From: JAGPUQ01 sp049325095
GTDB lineage: Bacteria > Pseudomonadota > Gammaproteobacteria > Pseudomonadales > Porticoccaceae
Reading direction: 5' to 3'
DNA length: 64,000 nucleotides
Assembly: GCA_049325095.1 (NCBI GenBank)
Contig: JBMOPO010000026.1
Coordinates: 56,637-120,636, forward strand
The notes under the pieces are model-generated. The model saw only the letters and a program-made list of their open reading frames with translations. It was not told the DNA's origin and searched no databases. Of this stretch, positions 53,563 to 63,277 are shown piece after piece. The position numbers were made by a program, and so were the translations under genes. Position 1 is the first letter of the stretch; each line of letters starts with the position of its first letter.

Positions 53563-54311
53563 TCAGAAGCGCTCGCCGTCCTGGAGAAGCCGCCACTGCC
53601 CCGGCGGCAGGTTGCCCAGCCGGACATTGCCGATCCGCACCCGCTTGAGGCCGGTCACCTGGAGCCCGACCAGCTCGCACATGCGCCGGATCTGGCGCTT
53701 GCGGCCCTCGCGCAGCACGAAGCGCAGTTGATCGGCATTCGCCCAGCCGACCCGGGCCGGGCGCAGCGGCCGGCCGTCGAGGGCGAGTCCGTGGTTGAGC
53801 ATCACCAGCCCGCGCCGGTCGAGCCGGCCTGCGACGCGCACCAGGTACTCCTTCTCGACGCTGGAATCGGCGCCGATCAGCCGCCGCGCCACCCGGCCGT
53901 CCTGGGTGAGCACCAGCAGGCCGGTGGAATCGATGTCCAGGCGGCCGGCCGGGGCCAGGCCGGCGGTGAAAGCCGCGTGCCAGCGCGGCCGGTCGCCGGA
54001 CCACTGGTTGGCGGCGGTGACCAGCGCGGCGGCCGGCCGATGGGAGCCCTCGGCCTGGCCGGAGACGTAGCCCAGCGGCTTGTGCAGCAGAATGGTGACC
54101 TGGCGCTCCTGCCGCTCGCGGGCCGGCCGGGCGAGGCGGATCCCGGCGTCGGGCGCCACCCGGGTGCCCAGCTGGGTGACGCGCACGCCGTCGACGAACA
54201 CCAGGCCCTCGGCGATATAGGCGTCGGCCTCGCGGCGCGAGCACAGCCCGCGCTCGGCCATCAGTTTGGAGACCCGGACCCCGTTGGCACCGGGCGTTTG
54301 GCCGGCGTCGC

Positions 54312-54315
<4 letters not shown>
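53563..54315 (-). CDS. 23S rRNA pseudouridine synthase, RluF/RluE-like; probable CTG start
   Basis: The protein has an S4 RNA-binding domain (LMAERGLCSRREADAYIAEGLVFVDGVRV) and the RsuA/RluB/RluF catalytic domain with GRLDIDSTGLLVLTQDG (catalytic Asp) and GRKRQIRRMCELVGLQV. An ATG start (54261) would cut into the S4 domain. The CTG at 54315 restores it, has GGAG 8 nt upstream and overlaps the stop of the previous gene (CTGA), so I infer a 250-residue product with a rare CTG start. Which uridine it modifies is uncertain; the RluF type fits best. Confidence 0.7.
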
Positions 54316-55352
<1,037 letters not shown>

Positions 55353-55403
55353 GATCGTTCCCCCGTGGTCGGTCCGGCGGGTCGCGGCCCCGCGCTCGGG
55401 GCT

Positions 55404-55409
55404 ACCATA
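55404..55409 (-). promoter_or_regulatory. Candidate -10 box (TATGGT) of the LLM gene
   Basis: TATGGT on the minus strand lies 51 nt upstream of the LLM start, facing the npdG -10 candidate 43 bp away. The arrangement suggests a shared divergent control region. Confidence 0.35.
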
Positions 55410-55452
55410 GCAGACCGCCCGCGGCGGCCGACAGCGGCGCCGGGCCGGCTGC

Positions 55453-55458
55453 TATCAT
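55453..55458 (+). promoter_or_regulatory. Candidate -10 box (TATCAT) of the F420 operon
   Basis: TATCAT lies 96 bp before the npdG ATG and is a fair match to the consensus, although the -35 is weak. It is the only AT-containing element of this kind in the GC-rich 202-bp gap. Confidence 0.35.
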
Positions 55459-55554
55459 GGGCCGCCGCCCGGACCGGCCGGTGCGCGCCGGCGGCGGTGA
55501 CTGCCCGCTTCCCGCCCGGCCCTTCAGATTGCAGCGGTTGAACAGGAAGGCACC

Positions 55555-56226
55555 ATGAGCGATTCCAGACCCACCCTGGCCATTCTCGGCGGCAGCGGCG
55601 ATCTCGGCGGCGGGCTCGCGTTCCGCTGGGCGCGGGCCGGCTACCCGGTCATCATCGGTTCGCGCAGTACCGCCAGGGCCGAAGAAGCGGCCGCGGCGTT
55701 GCGCGCGCGGGGGGTGAAGGGCGAGGTGCGGGGCCTCGACAACCAGGCGGCGGCCGCGGCCGGCGACCTCCTGGTGCTGACCGTGCCCTTCGCCAGTCAG
55801 GCCTCCACCCTGGAGGCGGTCAGGGAGCAGGCGCAGGGCAAGATCCTGATCGACGTCACCGTGCCCCTGGTGCCGCCCAAGGTGGGGACCGTGCAGTTGC
55901 CGGCCGAGGGCAGCGCCGGGCAGATCGCCCAGAATCTGCTGGGTCCTGGCGTGCGCGTGGTGTCGGCGTTCCAGAACGTGGCCGCCGCCCACCTCGAGGA
56001 TCCCGAGCACGATCCCGACTGCGACGTGCTGGTGTGCGGCGACGACGCCGAGTCCTGCCGGCAGGTGCTGGAACTGGTCGCCGCCGCCGGCATGAAGGGC
56101 TGGCACGCCGGTCCCATCGCCAATGCCGCGGCGGCGGAGGCCATGACTTCGGTGCTGATCACCCTCAACCGCCGCTACCGGATCCCGGGCGCGGGATTCC
56201 GCATCACCGGCACCCCGCAGGCGTGA
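55555..56226 (+). CDS. npdG: F420H2:NADP oxidoreductase
   Basis: The 223-residue protein has an N-terminal Rossmann NADP motif (LAILGGSGDLGGGLAFRWARAGY, with GSRS for the phosphate of NADP) and the F420-binding regions of NpdG/Fno proteins (VSAFQNVAAAHLED, ANAAAAEAMTSVLI). It passes hydride between NADPH and F420, most likely supplying F420H2 to the LLM enzyme. It is the first gene of the operon; its stop overlaps the cofE start (GTGA). Confidence 0.9.
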   Translation: MSDSRPTLAILGGSGDLGGGLAFRWARAGYPVIIGSRSTARAEEAAAALRARGVKGEVRGLDNQAAAAAGDLLVLTVPFASQASTLEAVREQAQGKILIDVTVPLVPPKVGTVQLPAEGSAGQIAQNLLGPGVRVVSAFQNVAAAHLEDPEHDPDCDVLVCGDDAESCRQVLELVAAAGMKGWHAGPIANAAAAEAMTSVLITLNRRYRIPGAGFRITGTPQA

Positions 56227-57029
56227 GCCAGCCCCCGCCCGCAGCGCGGAGCGCCGCAGCCCGCGTGGAACTGATCGCGCTGCCCGGCATTCCCCAGGTC
56301 CGGCCCGGCGCCGACCTGGCGGCCCTGATCGAGGACGGATTGCGCGCCGCCGGAGAGCGGCTGCGCCGCGGCGACCTCCTGGTGGTCGCCCAGAAGGTGG
56401 TCTCCAAGGCCGAGAACCGCTACCGGGAGCTGGATCGGATCGCGCCCTCGGCGCGGGCGCTGGAGATCGCCGCCGCGGTGGACAAGGATCCGCGGGTGGT
56501 GGAGGTCATCCTGGGCGAGTCGCGGGCGGTGCTGCGCCAGGTGCCCGGGGTGCTGATCGTCGAGCACCGGCTGGGATTCGTGATGGCCAACGCCGGCGTC
56601 GATGCCTCCAACATCGAACAGGGCGGGCAGGCTGTCCGGCGCCTGCTGCTGCTGCCCGAGGACCCCGACGCCAGCGCTGCCCGCCTGGCGGCGGCCCTGG
56701 GCGAGCGCACCGGCGTGGTCCCCGGCGTGGTGATCAACGACAGCCTGGGCCGCGCCTGGCGCAACGGCACCGTCGGCACGGCGCTGGGCTGCGCCGGCCT
56801 TCCCGCGCTGCTCGACCGGCGCGGCGAGCGGGACCTGTTCGGCCGCGCCCTGCAGGTCACCGAGGTGGCGCTGGCCGATCAGGTGGCGGCCGCCGCGGCC
56901 CTGCTCCAGGGCGAGGCCGCCGAGGGCCGCCCGGTGGTGCTGGTGCGCGGACTGGGCTGGCCGGAGGCCGCCCCGGTCAGCCCCGCCAGCGCGCTGCTGC
57001 GACCCCGGGAGCGGGACCTGTTTCGGTGA
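56223..57029 (+). CDS. cofE: Coenzyme F420-0:L-glutamate ligase, single-domain form
   Basis: The 268-residue protein starts at the GTG overlapping the npdG stop. It has the CofE motifs: GDLLVVAQKVVSKAENRY, RVVEVILGESRAVLR, GFVMANAGVDASNIEQGG and VVINDSLGRAWRNGTVGTALG. It adds gamma-linked glutamates to F420-0. Actinobacterial FbiB carries an extra C-terminal FMN reductase domain of about 200 residues that reduces dehydro-F420; this protein ends after the ligase, so that step must be done elsewhere or is not needed. Confidence 0.93.
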   Translation: MSQPPPAARSAAARVELIALPGIPQVRPGADLAALIEDGLRAAGERLRRGDLLVVAQKVVSKAENRYRELDRIAPSARALEIAAAVDKDPRVVEVILGESRAVLRQVPGVLIVEHRLGFVMANAGVDASNIEQGGQAVRRLLLLPEDPDASAARLAAALGERTGVVPGVVINDSLGRAWRNGTVGTALGCAGLPALLDRRGERDLFGRALQVTEVALADQVAAAAALLQGEAAEGRPVVLVRGLGWPEAAPVSPASALLRPRERDLFR

Positions 57030-57958
57030 GCGGCACCCGCGTCCTGGCCCTGTGCGGCGGCGTCGGCGGCGCCAAGCTGGCGCTCGGCCTGTACCGGCTG
57101 CTGGGCGGCGAGCTGGCCGTCGCGGTCAACACCGGGGACGATTTCACCCACCTCGGGCTGCGCATCTGCCCGGATCTGGATACCGTCACCTATACCCTGG
57201 CCGGCTGCGTCAACCCGGAGACCGGCTGGGGCCGGGCCGGGGAGAGCGGGCAGTTCATGGCCGCCCTGGCCGAACTCGGCGGCGAGGACTGGTTCTTCCT
57301 GGGCGATCGCGACCTCGCCCTGCACGTCGAGCGCACGCGGCGGCTGGCCGCCGGCGCAACGCTGAGTGCGGTCACCGACCACTTGGCCCGGGCGCTGGGC
57401 GTGCGGGCGAGGATTCTGCCGATGTCGGATCTGCCGGCGCCGACCCTGGTGGAGACCGACGCCGGCACCCTGGCTTTCCAGCATTATTTCGTGCGCGAGC
57501 GCTGCCGCCCGGCGGTGCGCGGCCTGCGTCTCGGCGGTGCCCAGGGGTGCGCCGTCCCGGAATTGCTGCGCCTGCTGCGCGATCCCGGGCTGGAGGCCAT
57601 CGTACTCTGTCCCTCCAATCCCTGGCTCAGCCTGGACCCCATCCTGGCACTGCCCGGGGTGCGCGCCGCGCTGCGCGCGAGCCCGGTGCCGGTGGTGGCG
57701 GTTTCCCCTATAGTGGGCGGCCGGGCGCTCAAGGGCCCGACCGCCAAGATCATGGCCGAACTGGGGCTGGAGGTATCGGCCCGGACCATCGCCGCGCACT
57801 ACGGGGACCTGCTCGACTGCCTGATCCTGGACCGCGCCGATGCCGCGCTGGCGGCGGACTTGCCGGGAACCCTGGTGGCGGCTACCGTGATGCACAGCGA
57901 AGACGACAAAATCGCCTTGGCGCAAACCACCCTGGCGGCCGCGCGCCGCTGCCGATGA
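57026..57958 (+). CDS. cofD: 2-phospho-L-lactate (or PEP/3PG) transferase
   Basis: The 310-residue protein starts at the GTG overlapping the cofE stop (GTGA). It has the CofD/FbiA signature VLALCGGVGGAKLALGLYRLL, VAVNTGDDFTHLGLRICPDLDTVTYTLAG, and the later CPSNPWLSLDPILALPGV and AVSPIVGGRALKGPTAKIM. It joins an activated phospho-C3 acid with Fo to give F420-0 or dehydro-F420-0. Whether it takes lactate, PEP or phosphoglycerate units is not shown by sequence. Confidence 0.95.
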   Translation: MSGTRVLALCGGVGGAKLALGLYRLLGGELAVAVNTGDDFTHLGLRICPDLDTVTYTLAGCVNPETGWGRAGESGQFMAALAELGGEDWFFLGDRDLALHVERTRRLAAGATLSAVTDHLARALGVRARILPMSDLPAPTLVETDAGTLAFQHYFVRERCRPAVRGLRLGGAQGCAVPELLRLLRDPGLEAIVLCPSNPWLSLDPILALPGVRAALRASPVPVVAVSPIVGGRALKGPTAKIMAELGLEVSARTIAAHYGDLLDCLILDRADAALAADLPGTLVAATVMHSEDDKIALAQTTLAAARRCR

Positions 57959-57974
57959 CGCGAGGGGGAGAGGG

Positions 57975-58667
57975 GTGAGCGGTTCGACCTGGGCCCTGAT
58001 TCCGGTCAAGCCTCTGGCGCAGGCCAAGACCCGCCTGGCCGGCGTGCTGGCGCCCGCCGAGCGCCGCGCCCTGGTGCTGCACATGCTCGACGACCTGCTG
58101 GCGGCGCTGGACGAGGTCGCCGGCCTGGCCGGCATCGCCCTGGTCAGCGCGGATCCGGCGGTGGCCGAGCTGGGCGCGGCGCGCGGCCTGCGCGTGCTGC
58201 CGGAGCCCCGCCCCGGGCTCAACGCCGCGCTGCGCGGCGCCCTCGCGGCGCTCGCCGCCGAAGGCGCCGGGCGGGTGCTGATCCTGCCCGCCGACATCCC
58301 CCTGGCGGACGGTGCCGCACTGCGGCGCCTGCTCGCCGCGGCGCCCGCCGCCGGCCCGGCCGCGGCCCTGGTCCCGGCGGCCGCCGACGGCGGCACCAAC
58401 GCCCTGTTGCTCGCGCCCCCCGGGCTGCTGGAGCCGGCCTTCGGCCCCGGCAGTTGCGCCCGCTTCCAGCGCGCCGCCCGGGAGTCGGGCGTGACCCCGG
58501 TGCTGCTCGAGCTGCCGCAGCTCGCCCTCGACATCGATCGCCCCGGCGACCTGCTGGCACTGGAGTCCGCCGGCCGGGGTGCGACCCGGACCCGCACCTA
58601 TCTCCGCCACATCCGCGCTCGGGACCGGCTCGGGGCCGGCCCCCAGGCAGCGAGGCATGCGTCATGA
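57975..58667 (+). CDS. cofC: Guanylyltransferase for F420 biosynthesis
   Basis: The 230-residue protein starts at GTG (GSTWALIPVKPLAQAKTRLAGVLAPAERR) and has the CofC/FbiD nucleotidyltransferase motif and LILPADIPLADG with GGTNALLLAPP. It activates the C3 acid with GTP for CofD. It follows cofD by 16 bp, with GGGG upstream of the start, and its stop overlaps the fbiC ATG (ATGA). The substrate among 2-phospholactate, PEP and 3-phosphoglycerate needs testing, since a proteobacterial CofC is known to use 3-phosphoglycerate. Confidence 0.92.
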   Translation: MSGSTWALIPVKPLAQAKTRLAGVLAPAERRALVLHMLDDLLAALDEVAGLAGIALVSADPAVAELGAARGLRVLPEPRPGLNAALRGALAALAAEGAGRVLILPADIPLADGAALRRLLAAAPAAGPAAALVPAAADGGTNALLLAPPGLLEPAFGPGSCARFQRAARESGVTPVLLELPQLALDIDRPGDLLALESAGRGATRTRTYLRHIRARDRLGAGPQAARHAS

Positions 58668-61018
58668 ACCAACGTTTTCGCCCGGATTCCGGGCTGCCCG
58701 AACGGGCCGAACTCGACGCCCTGCTGGCCCGGCTGCCGCTGCCGGAACTGATGGCGCGCGCGGCGGCGCTGCGCGACCTCGGTCGCGGCCAGCGGATCTC
58801 CTTCTCGCGCAAGGTCTTCATTCCGCTCACCCGGCTGTGCCGCGACCTGTGCCATTACTGTACCTTCGCGACCGTGCCCAGCCGGCTGCCTCAGCCCTAC
58901 CTGGGCCCGGACGACGTCCTGGAGCTGGCACGGCGCGGCGCCGCCGCCGGCTGCCGCGAGGCGCTGTTCACCCTGGGCGACAAGCCGGAGCTGCGCTACC
59001 CGGCGGCGCGGCGGGCGTTGGACGAACTGGGGTTCGCCTCCACCCATGCGTACCTGGTCGCCATGGCCCGGCGGGTGTTCGACGAGACCGGGCTGCTGCC
59101 GCATCTCAACCCCGGGGTGATGGCGCCGGAGGAACTCGCCGCCGGTCGGGAGGTGTCGGTTTCCCAGGGCATCATGCTGGAGAGCGCCGCGGCGCGCCTG
59201 GGCGAGCGCGGCGGGCCCCACTTCGGCTCGCCCGACAAGGTGCCGGCAGTGCGCCTGGCCTGCATCGCCGCCGCAGGCGAGCTGGCGATCCCCTTCACCA
59301 GCGGCATCCTGATCGGCATCGGCGAGACCCGTGCCGAGCGCCTCGACGCCCTGTTCGCGCTGCGCGATCTGCACCGGCGCCACGGGCATCTGCAGGAGAT
59401 CATCATCCAGAATTTTCGCGCCAAGCCCGGCACCCGGATGGCCGCGGTGCCGGATGCGCCGCTCGAGGAACTGCTCTGGACCATCGCCGCGGCGCGGCTG
59501 ATCTTCGGGCCGGAGATGAGCCTGCAGACGCCGCCCAACCTCAATGCGGGCGCCCTGGCTGCGCTGCTCGACGCCGGCATCGACGACTGGGGCGGGGTGT
59601 CGCCGGTGACGCCGGATTACGTCAACCCCGAGCGGCCCTGGCCGCACCTGGAACAGCTCGCCGCCGAGACCGCCGCGGCCGGCAAGCTGCTGGTCGAGCG
59701 GCTCGCCCTCTATCCGGCCTATACCCGGGACTTGGCGCGCTGGCAGGCGCCGGCCATGGCGACTGCGGTGCGCCGTGCCATGGACAGCGACGGGCTGGCG
59801 CGGCGCGATCCCTGGAGCCCGGGCGCCGGCACGCCGCCGGGCTTCGCCACCGGGCGCGAGGGCTGGCAGTGCGCCCCGCCGCCGGCCGGGGCCGAGGTCC
59901 AGCGCATCCTCGCCCGCGCCCGGGGCGGCGCGCGCCTGGAAGAGGCCGAGATCGTGCGCCTGTTCGAGGCCCGCGGCGCCGAGTTCGACACGGTCTGCGC
60001 GGCCGCCGACGCACTGCGCGCCGAGCAGTGCGGCGAGGTGATCACCTATGCCGTCAACCGCAACATCAACTACACCAACATCTGCCTGCACGCGTGCAGC
60101 TTCTGCGCCTTCTCCAAGGGCAAGACCCATGAGGATCTGCGCGGCCGGCCCTATCTGCTCGACCTCGAGGAGATTGCCGCGCGCGCCCGCGAGGCCTGGC
60201 GGCGCGGCGCCACCGAGGTGTGCATGCAGGGCGGCATCCACCCCGACTATACCGGCGACACCTATGTCGGGATCTGCCGCGCGGTGAAGGCCGCGGTGCC
60301 CGAGATGCACGTGCACGCCTTCTCGCCGCTCGAAGTCACCCAGGGAGCGCGCACCCTGGGCGTGCCGCTGCGCGACTACCTGGCCCGGCTGCGCGACGCC
60401 GGGCTCGCCAGTCTGCCGGGCACCGCCGCCGAGATCCTCGACGACGAGGTGCGGGCGCTGATCTGCCCCGACAAGGTCACCACCGCGGAGTGGCTGGACG
60501 TCATGGAGACCGCCCATGCGCTGGGGCTGCGTTCGACCGCCACCATCATGTTCGGGCATCTCGACCGGCCGGCGCACTGGGCCCGCCATCTGCTGCGGAT
60601 CCGCGATCTGCAGGCCCGCACCGGCGGCTTCACCGAATTCGTGCCGCTGCCCTTCGTGCACATGGAGGCGCCGCTCTACCGGCGCGGCGGCGCCCGCCGC
60701 GGGCCGACCTTCCGCGAGGCGGTGCTGATGCACGCGGTGGCGCGGCTGGCCCTGCACCCGCTGATCCCCAACATCCAGACCTCCTGGGTGAAGCTGGGGG
60801 TCGAGGGTGCCACGGCCTGTCTCGAGGCCGGCGCCAACGATCTGGGCGGCACTTTGATGAACGAGAGCATCTCCCGCGCCGCCGGCGCCCGCCACGGCCA
60901 GGAGATGACGCCGGCGCGCATGGAGGCGCTGATCCGCGGCCTGGGCCGGGTGCCGCGCCAGCGCACCACCCTGTACGGCGCCGCGCCGGCGCGGCTGGTG
61001 GCGGCCGCCGCGGAGTGA
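58664..61018 (+). CDS. fbiC: FO synthase, CofG-CofH fusion
   Basis: The 784-residue protein has two radical-SAM modules. The N-terminal CofG part carries CRDLCHYC (Cys at about 59, 63, 66), the C-terminal CofH part CLHACSFC (Cys at about 474, 478, 481), each followed by its family-specific regions (GIGETRAERLDAL and GGIHPDYTGDTYVGICR). Together they make the Fo chromophore from 5-amino-6-ribitylaminouracil and tyrosine. The fused form is known from actinobacteria and some other bacteria. Its ATG overlaps the cofC stop. Confidence 0.95.
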   Translation: MNQRFRPDSGLPERAELDALLARLPLPELMARAAALRDLGRGQRISFSRKVFIPLTRLCRDLCHYCTFATVPSRLPQPYLGPDDVLELARRGAAAGCREALFTLGDKPELRYPAARRALDELGFASTHAYLVAMARRVFDETGLLPHLNPGVMAPEELAAGREVSVSQGIMLESAAARLGERGGPHFGSPDKVPAVRLACIAAAGELAIPFTSGILIGIGETRAERLDALFALRDLHRRHGHLQEIIIQNFRAKPGTRMAAVPDAPLEELLWTIAAARLIFGPEMSLQTPPNLNAGALAALLDAGIDDWGGVSPVTPDYVNPERPWPHLEQLAAETAAAGKLLVERLALYPAYTRDLARWQAPAMATAVRRAMDSDGLARRDPWSPGAGTPPGFATGREGWQCAPPPAGAEVQRILARARGGARLEEAEIVRLFEARGAEFDTVCAAADALRAEQCGEVITYAVNRNINYTNICLHACSFCAFSKGKTHEDLRGRPYLLDLEEIAARAREAWRRGATEVCMQGGIHPDYTGDTYVGICRAVKAAVPEMHVHAFSPLEVTQGARTLGVPLRDYLARLRDAGLASLPGTAAEILDDEVRALICPDKVTTAEWLDVMETAHALGLRSTATIMFGHLDRPAHWARHLLRIRDLQARTGGFTEFVPLPFVHMEAPLYRRGGARRGPTFREAVLMHAVARLALHPLIPNIQTSWVKLGVEGATACLEAGANDLGGTLMNESISRAAGARHGQEMTPARMEALIRGLGRVPRQRTTLYGAAPARLVAAAAE

Positions 61019-61033
61019 GCGCGGCGCGCCCGG

Positions 61034-62905
61034 TCAGGCGCGCGCTTCGAGTTCGGTCCAGCGGGCCAGCAGCCGGTCGAGCTCGGGCTCGATGTCGTGC
61101 AGGCGCCGGCTGGCCGCCGCCACCCGCCCGGGATCCCCGGCGTAGAAGTCCGCCGCGCCCAGCGCCGCCGCCAGCTCCTGCTGCTCGCGCTCGAGGGCCG
61201 CGATGCGGTCCGGGATCTTCGCCAGCTCCTCCCGCTCGCGGTTGTTGAGCCCGGTCCTGCCGGCGCGCGGGGGCGACGCGGGCTGGGCCGGGGCCGCGCG
61301 CCGGCCGGCATCGCGGGCCGGCGGGGCCGGCCGCTGGCGCAGATAGTCCTGGTAGCCGCCGACGTATTCGCGCACTTCGCCGTCGGCATCGAAGGCGATC
61401 AGACTGGTGACCAGGTTGTCGAGAAAGGCGCGGTCGTGGCTGACCAGGAGCAGAGTGCCGGGGTAGTCGAGCAGCCGGTTTTCCAGGATCTCCAGGGTCT
61501 CGGCATCCAGATCGTTGGTGGGCTCGTCGAGCACCAGCAGATTGGCCGGGCGGAGGAACAGCCGTGCCAGCAGCAGCCGGTTGCGTTCGCCGCCGGACAG
61601 GTTGCGGACCGGGCCGCGCGCCTGGGCCGCAGAAAACCCGAATTCGCCCAGGTAGCCCAGCACCGACTGCTCCCGCCCCTGGATCTCGACCGCAGTACGG
61701 CCCTGGCCCAGGGCGTCGACCAGGTTGGCGGCTTCGTCCAGGGACTCGCGCAACTGGTCGAAATAGGCGATCGCGAGCCGGGTGCCGTGGCGCACGGTGC
61801 CGGCCTGGGGTGCGAGCTCACCCAGCAGCACCCGGATCAGGCTGGTCTTGCCGCAGCCGTTGGGGCCCAGGATGCCGACCCGGTCGCCGCGCTCGATGCG
61901 GGTCGAGAAGTCGCGCAGCAGCGCTCGCCCGGCCAGGCTCAGGGCGAGGTGCTCGGCCTCGATGACCAGTTCGCCGGAGCGCGCCCCGGCGTCGAGGCGC
62001 AGCTTGACGTCGCCGGCCCGCTGCCGGCGCGCCGCCCGCTCCCGGCGCAGGGCAACCAGGGCCTGCACCCGGCCCTGGTTGCGGGTGCGGCGCGCCTTGA
62101 CGCCCTGGCGGATCCAGGCCTCCTCGGCCGCCAGGCGCTTGTCGAACAGCGCGTCCCGGCGCTGCTCGGCCGCCAGGGTGGCGGCGCGCTCGCGCTGGTA
62201 GCGGTCGTAGTCACCTGGCCAGAGACTGAGCTTGCCGCGGTCCAGTTCGGCGATGGCGGTCGCCACGCGCCGCACCAGGGTGCGGTCGTGGGAGACGAAC
62301 ACCAGGGCGCCGGGAAACTCCAGCAGGAATTTTTCCAGCCATTCGATCTGCCGGATGTCGAGATGGTTGGTGGGCTCGTCGAGCAGCAGGACGTCGGGGT
62401 CGGCGGCCAGCGCCCGGGCCAGCAGGACCCGGCGCTGGAAGCCGCCCGAGAGCTGTTCGATGCGGTCGCTGCCGTTCAGCCCGAACCGGCTGAGCAGGGC
62501 GTCCCGGCGCTGCTCCAGGCGCCAGCCGTCGGCGGCGTCGATGCGCTCCTGCAACGCCGCGATCTCGGCCCGGGCGGCGGAGTCGTCCCGGCCCGCGGCG
62601 ACCAGTTCGCGATGCCGGGCGCGCCACTCGGCCTCCTGCCCGAAACCCTCCGTCACCAGGTCCTCGACCCTGCCCTCCAGGTGGGTGGGGACCTCCTGGG
62701 GCAGCCAGGCCAGGCGCTGCCCGGCCGGGCGGATGATGCGGCCGCTGTCCGGCGGAATCCGCCCGGCGAGCACCCCGAGCAGGGTGGATTTGCCGGCGCC
62801 GTTGCGCCCGACCAGGGCGACCCGCTCGCCGGGGCGGAGCTGCCAGTCGATCTCGTCGAGCAGGGCGAGCGTGCCGAAGTGGAGGCTGACCTGGTGCAGG
62901 TGCAT
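61034..62905 (-). CDS. uup: ABC-F family ATPase, Uup type
   Basis: The 623-residue protein starts at the ATG at 62905. It has two ATPase domains with Walker A sites GRNGAGKST and GPNGCGKTS, ABC signatures LSGGFQRR and LSGGERNR, Walker B segments with DEPTNHLD and DEPTNDLD, and a C-terminal coiled coil (KIPDRIAALEREQQELAAAL) as in Uup. It has no membrane segments and probably works on ribosomes or DNA-related processes. It is convergent with fbiC, with a 15-bp gap. No partner genes are adjacent. Confidence 0.92.
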   Translation of the reverse strand: MHLHQVSLHFGTLALLDEIDWQLRPGERVALVGRNGAGKSTLLGVLAGRIPPDSGRIIRPAGQRLAWLPQEVPTHLEGRVEDLVTEGFGQEAEWRARHRELVAAGRDDSAARAEIAALQERIDAADGWRLEQRRDALLSRFGLNGSDRIEQLSGGFQRRVLLARALAADPDVLLLDEPTNHLDIRQIEWLEKFLLEFPGALVFVSHDRTLVRRVATAIAELDRGKLSLWPGDYDRYQRERAATLAAEQRRDALFDKRLAAEEAWIRQGVKARRTRNQGRVQALVALRRERAARRQRAGDVKLRLDAGARSGELVIEAEHLALSLAGRALLRDFSTRIERGDRVGILGPNGCGKTSLIRVLLGELAPQAGTVRHGTRLAIAYFDQLRESLDEAANLVDALGQGRTAVEIQGREQSVLGYLGEFGFSAAQARGPVRNLSGGERNRLLLARLFLRPANLLVLDEPTNDLDAETLEILENRLLDYPGTLLLVSHDRAFLDNLVTSLIAFDADGEVREYVGGYQDYLRQRPAPPARDAGRRAAPAQPASPPRAGRTGLNNREREELAKIPDRIAALEREQQELAAALGAADFYAGDPGRVAAASRRLHDIEPELDRLLARWTELEARA

Positions 62906-63277
62906 GGAGTCTGGGCTGGGGACGCCGCGTGGGTGCGGGGCCGGCGCTACCCCTGGACCGCCATTGTGGCGGGTTTTGTCCGGCCTGCCCATGTCCGCGT
63001 GCGGGACGCCGGCGCCGGGCGGGCCTGGACCCCTGGTCTGGGAGGTCTGCCGACAGGGGAGCCGACCCGTCCGCCCCGCAGGGGCTCCCGTCGCGCCAAA
63101 CGGCCGGGTGCAGCGCGGTTTCGCGCAGGCCGGCGCCCGGTGTTTCCGCCCCGGCGTCGAGCGGGCCGGCCGCGGCGGTACAGCGCGGTGCCGGGCGGCT
63201 GGTAAACTCCCGCGGCCGGGCCCGACATCCAGCGCCCGCCCGGGTCCGGTCGTCCGCAGGTCATCGAGGAACAGCTC
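62906..63277. other. 372-bp gap with divergent promoter elements only
   Basis: No gene was found. A minus-strand -10-like CACAAT (62968-62963) with TGGGCA 17 bp upstream could drive uup, and a small hairpin CCGCCA-TTG-TGGCGG overlaps it. On the plus strand TAAACT (63203-63208) lies before the nitroreductase gene. The remainder is featureless GC-rich sequence. Confidence 0.4.

Noticed and set aside
58598..60895. Minus-strand open frame of 765 codons across fbiC
   Set aside because: FbiC carries two radical-SAM clusters and operon overlaps; the opposite frame is a compositional shadow.
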